DNA from: Flavisolibacter tropicus
GTDB taxonomy: Bacteria > Bacteroidota > Bacteroidia > Chitinophagales > Chitinophagaceae
Reading direction: 5' to 3'
NCBI RefSeq assembly: GCF_001644645.1
Contig: NZ_CP011390.1
Span: forward strand, 5,783,501-5,847,500
Length of the DNA stretch: 64,000 nt
Below, in pieces: positions 25,519 through 34,745 of the stretch (position 1 is the stretch's first letter; every line of letters starts with the position of its first letter). Under the pieces are notes generated by a model. The model was not told where the DNA came from and ran no database searches. It worked only from the letters and a program-made list of their open reading frames with translations. The translations under genes and the position numbers were made by a program.

Positions 25519-25534
25519 GTATAAATAAACATTC

Positions 25535-26548
25535 TTGGTGAATCGTAGACAGGAATATCTCAAATATTTATTAGAAAAGGAACGGTGGACAATTGATGAC
25601 GAGGAATGGATGTTAAGTTATTTGGAAAGAGGTGAGCTGGGAGCGTTTGAAAATGTAGCGAGGGAAGCGTTCAATGAGGATGTTGCTTCTTACAAAAACG
25701 TACGAGACATACGATTGTCGGAATCAGCCTTAAAAAGCATCCATCAGCGTATAGATATGCCAAAGCCTTCCTTGATGCAGTCCATTCAATTGCACTGGGT
25801 GAAATATGCGGCGGCGGCTTGTATAGTTCTTTTATTAGGATGGGGCTATCTGTATATGACTGTTTTTTACAGTGGCTCACAAAGTATACCGGTTCAGCAT
25901 GTTACAACTGCTGCTACGGAACGTAAAACCATTGAATTGCCAGATGGCTCTTTTGTAAGCCTGGAGCCGGGTACATCACTCGATTACCCAGCAACGTTTA
26001 CAGGCGAGACCAGGAAGGTAAGCTTAAAAGGTGAGGCCTTCTTTGAAGTAGCAAAAGATGCGAAGCATCCATTTGTTATTCAAACAAAGCATTTAAAAAC
26101 AACCGTACTGGGTACTTCTTTTAATGTAGAAGCCTACGATACCAAACTGTCGAAAGTAGTAGTGGTGACCGGAAAAGTAAAAGTGCAGACCGATGAAGAC
26201 AAACAGACCATTATACTAACACCTAACCAAAGCGTGGTGTATAACAATACAACCGGTGAGCTGGTAAAGAAAGAGGTAGCGACAGAAGCGCAGTTTTACC
26301 AGCACCGCAGAATCGGAAAGTTCAATTATAGAGGCGTAGGGTTGGATAAAGTAGTAGAAGATCTCCAGCGTTATTATAATACAACCATTACGATTGAAGG
26401 TGATACAAAAGAGTGCATGTTCTATGGTGATTTGTTTGCCGGCGATCAATTGGAAAAATCATTGGGCCTGATTGCCACATCGCTCAATGCTACTATTAAA
26501 AAGGATACTAAAAATAGCTATACGATTGTAGGTGGCCACTGCCGCTAA
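25535..26548 (+). CDS. FecR-family anti-sigma factor
   Basis: 337 residues. The start is TTG 25535 or, perhaps better, GTG 25538 (giving MNRRQEYLKYLL); an in-frame stop at 25526 excludes anything further upstream. Residues 1-85 are the cytosolic anti-sigma part, a membrane helix lies at about 88-110 (AAAACIVLLLGWGYLYM), and the periplasmic FecR domain follows (RKTIELPDGSFVSLEPGTSL, SLKGEAFFEVAKDAKHPFVI, LKTTVLGTSFNVEAY). The C-terminal DUF4974-like section, RIGKFNYRGVGLDKVVEDLQ, binds the STN domain of the partner receptor. It is 60 bases upstream of that SusC gene. Regulation by the site B element fits the usual self-amplifying loop. Confidence 0.95.
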   Translation: MVNRRQEYLKYLLEKERWTIDDEEWMLSYLERGELGAFENVAREAFNEDVASYKNVRDIRLSESALKSIHQRIDMPKPSLMQSIQLHWVKYAAAACIVLLLGWGYLYMTVFYSGSQSIPVQHVTTAATERKTIELPDGSFVSLEPGTSLDYPATFTGETRKVSLKGEAFFEVAKDAKHPFVIQTKHLKTTVLGTSFNVEAYDTKLSKVVVVTGKVKVQTDEDKQTIILTPNQSVVYNNTTGELVKKEVATEAQFYQHRRIGKFNYRGVGLDKVVEDLQRYYNTTITIEGDTKECMFYGDLFAGDQLEKSLGLIATSLNATIKKDTKNSYTIVGGHCR

Positions 26549-26608
26549 ACAGTCAAAACAACCAATACGCTAAACCAAAAAACTAAACCTATACATTAAG
26601 ATTACTGT

Positions 26609-29600
26609 ATGCGACAAATGGGAAACCGTGCTTATGTAAGAAAGTTCAAATCGATCATTAAGTTATCCATACTTATCGTTTCGATTTTTGGAGCTACCGC
26701 AGCATCTGCAACCGATGGAAAACTACAAGATGTACTTGAAAAGACCATTTCTATTGAGTTTAAGGATGTATTACTAAAAGATGCGTTAGATAAGATCAGT
26801 GCACAAACTAAGATTTCGTTCGTTTATGTTAGCAATCCTGCTTTGAATAATAAAGTGAGCGTTCAGGCACACGATCAGAAAGTAGGAGAGTTATTGAAAA
26901 AATTATTACTGCCTTATGCGCTTCAGTATGTGGTAGTAGATGATCATATTGTAATCCGTGCCGGCACTGAAAAGCCTGGCAAGGTAGCCCTTGAGCAGTC
27001 TAACCCACTGCATGGACTTCCTCCAACAGATATCAAAGGAATTGTGATCTCCGACAATGATGCGCCTTTAGCGGGCGTATCTGTCGTTGTAAAAGGTACG
27101 CAACGTGGGGTGGTTACAAATGCCAAAGGTGAGTTTGAATTGAAAGGTGTAAATGCTGATGCCGTATTGGTGATCAGCATGACGGGTTATAAATCACAAG
27201 AAGTAAAAGCAGAAAGCTTTAAGAGCACCGCTTTCCGTGTTCAGATGAAACCAGAAGCTGCCAGCTTACAAGAGGTGGTAGTAACCGGTTTCCAGAGCAT
27301 TGATAAAAAGAAATTTACTGGTGCCTCTACGCGTTTGAAAATTGAAGACGTGAAGATGGATGGTGTAACCGATGTAAGCCGCATGCTGGAAGGCCGTGCT
27401 GCCGGTGTATCTATCCAAAACGTATCTGGTACCTTCGGTTCAGCTCCCAAAGTGCGTGTACGCGGTGCTACCTCTATCACAGGTGAAAACAAACCACTGT
27501 GGGTAGTAGATGGTGTGGTATTAGAAGATATCATTAACATCTCTAATGACCAGTTATCTTCTGGTGATCCTAACACCATGTTAGGTTCTTCCGTAGCGGG
27601 TTTAAACCCTAACGATATTGAGACATTCGATATCCTGAAAGATGCTTCTGCTACCGCCCTATATGGTGCTCGTGCCATGAACGGTGTTATTGTAATCACT
27701 ACCAAGAAAGGTAAAGCGGGTAAGCCTGTTGTGAATTACACAGGTAACTATACCATGCAGCTGAAGCCTTCTTATAATAACTATGATATCATCAACTCGG
27801 CCGACCAACTGGCCTTGTATGCAGAGATGGAGCGGAAAGGTCAAATCAGCATTACTGATATGGCTGTTGCCGCTAACTCTGGTATTTATGGAAAGCTGGC
27901 CGAAAAAATTGAAGATGGTTCTGTATATAACACAGCTGCAGGCAGATCTGCGTTCCTGGCTAAATACGGAAGCTTAAACACCAACTGGTTTGATGTATTG
28001 TTCCGTAACTCCGTTGCCCAGGAACATTCTTTAAGCATTTCTGCGGGTACGGATAAAGCACAATCCTATTTCTCTTCTAGTTTTTATAATGATAATGGAT
28101 GGTCTATTGCTGATAAAGTAAAACGCTTTACAGCTAACCTGCGTAATAACTATACGCTGTCCAATAAGTTATCTGCGGGCTTTACCATGACTGGTTCCAT
28201 CAGACAGCAACAGGCGCCCGGTACTATCGGCCGCGCCAACAACCCGGTAGAAGGTACTTTCAGCCGCAATTTTGATATTAACCCATTCAGCTATGCGCTG
28301 AATACCAGCCGCCTGCTTCCTGCCTATGAGGAAGATGGCAGCCTGGCTTACTTCCGCAGAAACTTTGCGCCATTCAACATCCTGTCTGAACTGGAGAACA
28401 ACCGCATTAAACTGAACGTACTTGACTTGAAACTTCAAGGCCAGGCTACGTATAAGTTCAATAAATATTTAAGCTATGATTTCAATGGTGCGTTGCGTTT
28501 TGTAAAAACAGCCAACGAGCATGAGATCACGGAGCACTCTAACCAGGCCGAGGCTTACCGTGCTGCCAGCACATCTACCATTAAACAGCGTAACCGTTAT
28601 TTGTATACAGATCCTAACGATCCATCAGCAGAGCCTGTAGTGGTATTGCCTTACGGTGGTTTCTATAATCTCCAGGAAAACCAGTTGATCAACTATACGT
28701 TCCGCAACAACCTGACCTTTAATAGAACCTTCAACAACCGTCACCAGGTAGTAGCGTTGGTAGGCCAGGAGGTTAAATACACGGACCGTCAAAATACCAA
28801 TAACACGGGTTTTGGTTACCAGTATGACAATGGTGGTATTCCTTTCGTTGATTATCGTATTGTTAAGCAAATGCTGGAGAACAACTTCCAGTACTATGGC
28901 ATGAGCAATGAGCGTGATCGCTTTGTAGGCTTCTTTGGTAATGCTAGTTATACCTACGATAATAAATATAACATCTCTGCTACTATGCGTGACGATGGCT
29001 CTAACCGCTTAGGTAATTCTCCTTCCGCGCGTTGGCTGCCTACGTGGACCGTTGCCGGTCGCTGGAACGTAGATAAAGAGAAGTTCATGGAGAATGTAGA
29101 CGCCATTAGTTATTTAGCCCTTCGTGGTAGCTATGGTTTGAATGCCTCTTATGGTAACGCTATGAACTCTACGGCAGTATTGTTGACCGAGTTGACAAAA
29201 AGAGCCAACAGTGCCGATGGACAGGTAGCGATCAATATTGCCAGCTTAGAAAACTCCGATCTGACATGGGAAAAGAAATACGAAGCTAACGTGGGTATGG
29301 ACCTGGGTTTATTAAAAGGACGCATGAACGTAACCGTAGATGCGTATAAAAGGAACAGCTTCGATCTGATCAGCTTTGTGAAGACTGGCGGTATTGGTGG
29401 TGAGTTGTACAAGCAAGCCAACTACGCTGATCTAAGCTCTCATGGTATTGAAGTGAGTGTAGGAGGGAAGCCTGTAACTGGTAAAAACTGGAGCTGGAAT
29501 ACGAACCTGACCTTCGGATACAATACGAATAAGATCACGAACTCTGAAAACAAGCCCCTGATATTTGATCTGATCCGTTCAGAAGGTGGTGCGCAGGTAG

Positions 29601-30265
29601 GCTATCCCGTTAGAGGCTTGTACTCTCTTGTATTTACCGGTTTGGATAAATATGGTTTGGGAAGCTATATTAATCAAAATGGTAACTCTAGTTATGCTGT
29701 AGATTTTCAGAGTGAAAACACCCAATACCTGAAATATGAAGGTTCTGCGGATCCAACCATTACAGGTGGTTTCACTAATACGTTTAATTATAAAGACCTG
29801 TCATTCAACTTCCTGATGACGTACCAGGCAGGCAATAAGATCCGCATGCAGCCAACATACAGAAGCGGTTACTCTGACCTGGATGCGGTACCTGGTGAAT
29901 TTATTAATCGCTGGACATTACCTGGTGATGAAAAGATCACGAACATTCCTTCAACGGCTGATTTATATACTAACTATGGTTTGGGTGGTGCTTATACGTA
30001 CAACAACTATAACTATTCTGATATACGTGTAGTAGACGGTTCTTTTGTACGTCTGAAAACCATATCGCTTGCGTATAAACTGCCCGCTTCTTTGTTAAAG
30101 GCAGCTCGTTTGAATGCAGCCTCTATCAGCTTGCAAGGAAACAACATGTGGTTGATCTATGCTGATCCAAAGCTGAAAGGCCAGGATCCTGAGTTCTTCA
30201 ATACGGGTGGTGTGGCCATGCCAATCAATAAACAATTTGTTCTTTCATTAAAAGTGGGCATTTAA
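26609..30265 (+). CDS. SusC/RagA TonB-linked outer-membrane protein with STN domain
   Basis: 1218 residues. Order of parts: signal peptide (SILIVSIFGATAASA), STN secretin/TonB short N-terminal domain at about 44-117 (ISIEFKDVLLKDALDKISAQ, ending DHIVIR), CarboxypepD_reg-like sandwich about 142-215, TonB-box/plug start QEVVVTGFQSIDKKKFTGA, plug with GVSIQNVSGT, VRVRGATS, PLWVVDGVVL and LYGARAMNGVIVITTKKGK, then a 22-strand-type barrel ending FVLSLKVGI. The STN domain marks it as the sensor for the adjacent FecR/sigma pair. Together with SusD (2 bases downstream) it forms the bivalve transporter. The substrate is unknown; the peptidase-like lipoprotein downstream points to peptides or protein more than glycans. 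Confidence 0.96.
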   Translation: MRQMGNRAYVRKFKSIIKLSILIVSIFGATAASATDGKLQDVLEKTISIEFKDVLLKDALDKISAQTKISFVYVSNPALNNKVSVQAHDQKVGELLKKLLLPYALQYVVVDDHIVIRAGTEKPGKVALEQSNPLHGLPPTDIKGIVISDNDAPLAGVSVVVKGTQRGVVTNAKGEFELKGVNADAVLVISMTGYKSQEVKAESFKSTAFRVQMKPEAASLQEVVVTGFQSIDKKKFTGASTRLKIEDVKMDGVTDVSRMLEGRAAGVSIQNVSGTFGSAPKVRVRGATSITGENKPLWVVDGVVLEDIINISNDQLSSGDPNTMLGSSVAGLNPNDIETFDILKDASATALYGARAMNGVIVITTKKGKAGKPVVNYTGNYTMQLKPSYNNYDIINSADQLALYAEMERKGQISITDMAVAANSGIYGKLAEKIEDGSVYNTAAGRSAFLAKYGSLNTNWFDVLFRNSVAQEHSLSISAGTDKAQSYFSSSFYNDNGWSIADKVKRFTANLRNNYTLSNKLSAGFTMTGSIRQQQAPGTIGRANNPVEGTFSRNFDINPFSYALNTSRLLPAYEEDGSLAYFRRNFAPFNILSELENNRIKLNVLDLKLQGQATYKFNKYLSYDFNGALRFVKTANEHEITEHSNQAEAYRAASTSTIKQRNRYLYTDPNDPSAEPVVVLPYGGFYNLQENQLINYTFRNNLTFNRTFNNRHQVVALVGQEVKYTDRQNTNNTGFGYQYDNGGIPFVDYRIVKQMLENNFQYYGMSNERDRFVGFFGNASYTYDNKYNISATMRDDGSNRLGNSPSARWLPTWTVAGRWNVDKEKFMENVDAISYLALRGSYGLNASYGNAMNSTAVLLTELTKRANSADGQVAINIASLENSDLTWEKKYEANVGMDLGLLKGRMNVTVDAYKRNSFDLISFVKTGGIGGELYKQANYADLSSHGIEVSVGGKPVTGKNWSWNTNLTFGYNTNKITNSENKPLIFDLIRSEGGAQVGYPVRGLYSLVFTGLDKYGLGSYINQNGNSSYAVDFQSENTQYLKYEGSADPTITGGFTNTFNYKDLSFNFLMTYQAGNKIRMQPTYRSGYSDLDAVPGEFINRWTLPGDEKITNIPSTADLYTNYGLGGAYTYNNYNYSDIRVVDGSFVRLKTISLAYKLPASLLKAARLNAASISLQGNNMWLIYADPKLKGQDPEFFNTGGVAMPINKQFVLSLKVGI

Positions 30266-30267
30266 TA

Positions 30268-31737
30268 ATGGGTAGCAGAATTAATAAAATAGGAATTTGT
30301 ATAGGCTTATCTGGTATGCTGGCTTTATCCAGCTGTAGTAAATTCCTGGAGACAGAACCGGATAACCGTACTACGGTAACTACTCCTCAACAGGTTTCTC
30401 AATTAGTGGCGAATGCCTATCCAAAAGCGAGTTATATCGCGTTTTGTGAGGCTATGTCAGATAATGCTGAAGATAAAGATGCTCCTTTCTCTTCTCAGTT
30501 GAACTCACAGTCTTACAACTTCCAGGATGTAGAGACGATTGATTACGATACGCCGGAGTCATATTGGACGGCTGCTTACAAAGCCATTTCTCAAGCCAAC
30601 CAGGCCTTGCAGGTGATTGAAAAATCGGCTGATAAAGCAAACCTGAAAGCCCAAAAAGGGGAGGCATTGGTAGCAAGAGCCTATGCGCACTTTATGCTGG
30701 TGAACCTGTTTTCTAAAGTATATGATGCCAATGCAGGAAACAATCCTGGTATTCCTTATGTAACGGCTCCTGAGAATGTGGTGAATGGACAGTACGAGCG
30801 CAAGACCGTGAAGTATGTGTATGAAATGATCGAGAAGGACCTGACTGAAGGTATGCCTTTGATCAATGATGGCATGTATGCCAACGCGCCAAAGTTCCAC
30901 TTTAATACGGCAGCTGTACATGCTTTTGCCGCCAGATTCTACCTGTTCAAAAAAGAATATGATAAAGTACTGGCACATTGTAAGGCAGCGGTGAGTGGTG
31001 ACTTTGCACCTAGCCTGAGACCTTGGAATGGCAGCTATAGCAGTTTGCAGTACGCTGAATTGCAGGCCATTTATTCCAGCGCCAGCGAGAATGCCAACAT
31101 CATGTTGCAAGAGGCAATGTCGGTTTGGGGACGCTCGTATCCTACCAACCGCTTTGGCATGGGTGAGACCATTGTAAGCACATTAATGTATACGCCTCAA
31201 AACCCAACGGGTGGACGTTTTGCCATTGGTAGAAATATCTATGGCACCTCTCCGCAAACGTATAATATCCCCAAATTCCGTGAGCATTTTGTTTATGCAA
31301 GTGCAACGGCCAATTATGGTGACCCCTACAACACGATTCCTTTATTTACCGTAGAAGAGGTGTTATTCAATAAAGTTGAAGCCAATTGCAATTTGGGTAA
31401 TTATGAGGATGCCGTAAAAGACCTGAATGCCTGGGTAAGCAAGAATATTGAAAACTACGATGCGAATAAGCATAACCTGACGGTTCAACGAATCAAGAAT
31501 TATTATCCTACGCTTAGTACGGCAGATGCCATTATTAAAACGGCATTGGAATTCAAGCGTGCCACCTTTATGCATGAGGGTATGCGTTGGTTTGATAACA
31601 TCCGTTTAAAGATGACCATTAAGCACGCTTTGAAAAAAGAAGGTAAGGTGATCACTATCGGACCGGATGACAACCGCCGTGCCATCCAAATACCAACGAC
31701 AGCAACACTTTCAGGTATTGCGTTAAATCCACGCTAA
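30268..31737 (+). CDS. SusD/RagB family nutrient-binding lipoprotein
   Basis: 489 residues, starting 2 bases after the SusC stop. Lipoprotein signal ends LALSSC with Cys23. Helical TPR-like architecture of SusD: NNRTTVTTPQQ (N-terminal), SYWTAAYKAISQANQALQVI, KAQKGEALVARAYAHFMLVN (the classic RA.AHF.L.. motif), AGNNPGIPYVT and a C-terminal TFMHEGMRWFDNIRLKM, the usual 'E-R...RW.D..R' signature. It acts as the lid over SusC at the outer surface. No starch- or glycan-specific residues can be read. Confidence 0.95.
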   Translation: MGSRINKIGICIGLSGMLALSSCSKFLETEPDNRTTVTTPQQVSQLVANAYPKASYIAFCEAMSDNAEDKDAPFSSQLNSQSYNFQDVETIDYDTPESYWTAAYKAISQANQALQVIEKSADKANLKAQKGEALVARAYAHFMLVNLFSKVYDANAGNNPGIPYVTAPENVVNGQYERKTVKYVYEMIEKDLTEGMPLINDGMYANAPKFHFNTAAVHAFAARFYLFKKEYDKVLAHCKAAVSGDFAPSLRPWNGSYSSLQYAELQAIYSSASENANIMLQEAMSVWGRSYPTNRFGMGETIVSTLMYTPQNPTGGRFAIGRNIYGTSPQTYNIPKFREHFVYASATANYGDPYNTIPLFTVEEVLFNKVEANCNLGNYEDAVKDLNAWVSKNIENYDANKHNLTVQRIKNYYPTLSTADAIIKTALEFKRATFMHEGMRWFDNIRLKMTIKHALKKEGKVITIGPDDNRRAIQIPTTATLSGIALNPR

Positions 31738-31791
31738 GAAGTATTGAAATCGATTGTAATAGAAGAACAAACAAATTATAAAAGTCATTTG

Positions 31792-33144
31792 ATGAAAAAT
31801 ATAGTTAGACTATTCACTTTCTGCAGCTTGATGTTGGCCCTGGCATCCTGTTCTAAAAAGAATGAAGAGGTGAAGTATACCCCTTCGCCAGGTTTGGGGG
31901 GTGACACATGGGCAAGCGGACCCATTGATAAATGGATGGAAGACAGTTTGACCAAACCTTATAATATTAATGTGAAATACCGTTGGGATCCCTGGGAAGT
32001 AAACCTGGGTGCCAACCTGGTACCACCAGAGGAAAAACGTATTATCCCTGCTTTGGAAGCCATGAAGCGCATCTGGATCGATCCGTATAACGCGGAAACC
32101 GGTAGCGATGCCTTTATCCGCAAGTATGCTCCCAAACAGTTTATCATGGTGGGTAGTGCGGAATACTTATCTAATGGTAACATGCTGTTAGGACAAGCGG
32201 AAGGAGGTAAAAAGATCGCCATGTATGTGATCAACAACTTCTCTGTTACCGATATAGATGCCCTGCGCCAGATGCTGCATACTATTGAGCACGAGTTTGG
32301 TCACATTCTGCACCAGACCGTAATGTATCCAGAGACATTTAAACGAATAACACCTGACTATACAGGTACCTGGTTTAATATGTCGATGGCGGAAGCACGA
32401 AGCCGTGGCTTTGCTACCAATTATGCGCGCTCTGGCCCCGATGATGATTTTGTAGAAACACTTTCTACGATGCTGATTGAAGGAAAGAACCGTTGGGATG
32501 AATTGGTTACAGATCAGAATCCGACAGCACAAGCCGCATTACGTAGAAAAGAAGCGGTTGTAGTGGATTACTTCAAAAATACCTGGAAGATTGATTTCTA
32601 TAGCTTACAAGCTAGAACACAAAAGGCTTTGAATTTGCTATCGCCTGATACATTTGAATTAACGTATGGCTTTGACAAGGTTTTTAAAGGGGCTGCTTAT
32701 GTACCGGAGCATCCACGCCTTCCTAAATCTGGGCTTGATTTTAGTGCAGCGTTTGACTCTGCTGCCTATCGAATTGATACACTTACCAAGAGTTCACTTA
32801 TTCAAACCAGGGTAGATGCTATTATTCGTTCTGCTAGTGTAATGGAGCTGGATGTGTGGGTATACAGCCCTGCCGACAAAGAACAATTTGTGGTTGCCAG
32901 CTATGACTTTAATTATTCAAAAGGAGCTGATGGTTTTTACAAATTTAATTTTCTCAAAGCGAATCAGCAAGACGGTGAATTTCTGATACCCTATCTGAAA
33001 GAAATGCTTGACTTCTTTAAGAACGAGCAATTTAAGTTGAGTTGGTACCAGGCATTCTCACCTAATAATTCACTTTATCCAAAGGTGCTCTTTACACCAA
33101 AGCAAAATTCCAATAAATACTTTATCGGCCTGGCAGCTCGATAA
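31792..33144 (+). CDS. SusCD-associated zinc metallohydrolase lipoprotein
   Basis: 450 residues from ATG 31792, which gives MKNIVRLFTF...LASC with lipid Cys20; an upstream in-frame TTG at 31744 adds 16 residues that do not look like part of a signal. The catalytic zinc motif is H167-E168-FG-H171 (in TIEHEFGHILH), followed by an acidic downstream region GPDDDFVETLSTMLIEG that would supply the third ligand. It matches the group called substrate import-associated zinc metallohydrolase lipoprotein, always beside SusC/SusD and usually beside DUF4302. Presumed role: cleave the substrate (probably a peptide) at the outer surface before uptake. Gap to SusD is 54 bases. Confidence 0.9.
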   Translation: MKNIVRLFTFCSLMLALASCSKKNEEVKYTPSPGLGGDTWASGPIDKWMEDSLTKPYNINVKYRWDPWEVNLGANLVPPEEKRIIPALEAMKRIWIDPYNAETGSDAFIRKYAPKQFIMVGSAEYLSNGNMLLGQAEGGKKIAMYVINNFSVTDIDALRQMLHTIEHEFGHILHQTVMYPETFKRITPDYTGTWFNMSMAEARSRGFATNYARSGPDDDFVETLSTMLIEGKNRWDELVTDQNPTAQAALRRKEAVVVDYFKNTWKIDFYSLQARTQKALNLLSPDTFELTYGFDKVFKGAAYVPEHPRLPKSGLDFSAAFDSAAYRIDTLTKSSLIQTRVDAIIRSASVMELDVWVYSPADKEQFVVASYDFNYSKGADGFYKFNFLKANQQDGEFLIPYLKEMLDFFKNEQFKLSWYQAFSPNNSLYPKVLFTPKQNSNKYFIGLAAR

Positions 33145-33180
33145 GGAAACCTACATGTGATTATTTGGTAAAAACGAAAT

Positions 33181-34548
33181 ATGAAAAAACTTACATTACT
33201 ATATATAGCTAGTGCTGCATTGGCGATTACTGCTTGCAAAAAGAACGAAACCGATTACCTGTTTGAGAAGCCTATTGATGAACGTCTTAATGAGTCATTA
33301 AGCAGTTACCAGGATGTATTGGTAAAAGCACCAGGATGGAGACTGTTTGTTTATCCACAAGGCCTGAAATCATCGGGTATTGAAATGGGCGGGTTTTCTT
33401 ATTACGTACAGTTTACCCAGGACAACCGGGTAAAAATGGTATCGGATTTTGCCGTAGAAATGGCCACCACTCCAAATGAAAGTGGCTACCGTTTGAAAGC
33501 CTTGCAAAGACCATCGTTATTCTTTGATACCTATAGTTACCTGCATGTGGCTGCTGATCCCAGTGCTGCTGTTTCCCAATCACCTACTGGTTCAAATGGA
33601 GCAGGGTGGGGAAGTGATTTCACCTTTTCCTTTACAGAAGCGAAGCCAACGGGCGATACCCTGGTATTGGAAGGCAATCAGAATTTCAGTGATGCCCTGT
33701 TAGTAAAAGTTTCGGCCGGTGAAATTGACTCCGCATTGAATAAAGGCGCATTAAAAAAGAACATTGATGCGATGATGAGCTATGTAGCCAAAAACCAGTT
33801 CCTGGGGCTACCGCTGCCGAATAACAATAAAGCAGCGTTGTCCTTTGACGTTAGTTATAAGCTGCTGAGCCTGATCTACAAAAACGAAAAGGATGAGCTT
33901 GTTACCCTGAAGCCTGGATTTGCCTTTACCACAAGAGGTCTGTGGTTAAAGGATCCTGTAACTATTGGTGGTTACACCTTCCAGGAAATCCTATGGGATC
34001 AACAAAATAAGAACCTCTTTATTGTATCAGGTGGTAACAAAGTGGTTTTGTCGAGCAATTCCAGCCCTGTAGTGGTCTATACGTTTACCAACCAACTAGG
34101 TAAGCCCTTTACGGCTGTTATCGTACCTACAACACCGTTATATGGACAGTCTACGGTGTTTGCTTCTGCTTATGCAACAGCAAAGAACAAACTAGCGATC
34201 CCGCATTATGGACCTAACGGAATGTACGGCCTGGACCTGGGAGATATGTATTTCAGTTTTGATGTTGTTTCAAACCGGATGGTACTGAACACGTATGTAT
34301 CAATGGCTGGCACCCGGTTCCTGGCAAAAACCATATATAACTATACTATTAGTGGTGATGCGATCCGGTTTACCTGGGTGAGTGACGATGCGAATGCAAA
34401 TGCCATTAAGTCTGATATGGCTCCCTTGTTAAACTACCTGACCAATGATAGCTATAAGCTGAGTGCTATTACAACCACATCGGGCTTCTATGGTCAGTTT
34501 ACCAGTAAGGAAAACCCCAATTTTTATTTCTCGGGTTATTTACAATAG
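33181..34548 (+). CDS. DUF4302 lipoprotein
   Basis: 455 residues with a lipoprotein signal ending AITAC, Cys19. The mature part begins with IDERLNESLSSYQDVLVKAP, then GWRLFVYPQG and YYVQFTQDNRVKMVSDF, the pattern I know as DUF4302, found with zinc metallohydrolase and SusC/SusD genes. A long beta-rich remainder follows. The function is unknown; a substrate-handling surface protein is likely. It closes the operon: a strong hairpin follows 99 bases after the stop. Confidence 0.85.
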   Translation: MKKLTLLYIASAALAITACKKNETDYLFEKPIDERLNESLSSYQDVLVKAPGWRLFVYPQGLKSSGIEMGGFSYYVQFTQDNRVKMVSDFAVEMATTPNESGYRLKALQRPSLFFDTYSYLHVAADPSAAVSQSPTGSNGAGWGSDFTFSFTEAKPTGDTLVLEGNQNFSDALLVKVSAGEIDSALNKGALKKNIDAMMSYVAKNQFLGLPLPNNNKAALSFDVSYKLLSLIYKNEKDELVTLKPGFAFTTRGLWLKDPVTIGGYTFQEILWDQQNKNLFIVSGGNKVVLSSNSSPVVVYTFTNQLGKPFTAVIVPTTPLYGQSTVFASAYATAKNKLAIPHYGPNGMYGLDLGDMYFSFDVVSNRMVLNTYVSMAGTRFLAKTIYNYTISGDAIRFTWVSDDANANAIKSDMAPLLNYLTNDSYKLSAITTTSGFYGQFTSKENPNFYFSGYLQ

Positions 34549-34647
34549 AAGTAGTAAGTAAATCAGGAAAATTAAAATGATTAATAAAGGAAGCTTATAA
34601 CCATACGCTTCTGTGAAGAGTGAAGATATAAAACATGGAAAACCAAA

Positions 34648-34672
34648 ACGGCATTGCGTAAAGCAATGCCGT
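34648..34672 (+). terminator. Terminator after the SusCD operon
   Basis: Perfect 10-bp stem ACGGCATTGC / GCAATGCCGT with a GTAAA loop, preceded by AAA and followed, after AATCCAC, by TTTTTG. The T-run is displaced, so termination may be partial. Confidence 0.6.
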
Positions 34673-34745
34673 AATCCACTTTTTGTAGAAAAACGAAACG
34701 TTTAATAGCAGAAACAAACCCTAAAACACGGAAAACAAAAGCTGT

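Larger units (their letters stand above)
25075..25534. other. Repeat-filled region between sigma and fecR genes
   Basis: 460 bases with purine-rich repeats, a reverse copy of repeat A (25143-25228), a CAAATCCCAAATCC word run (25409-25460) and the promoter-like site B. The ORF at 25192-25392 crosses the repeat and is not accepted. Confidence 0.55.
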
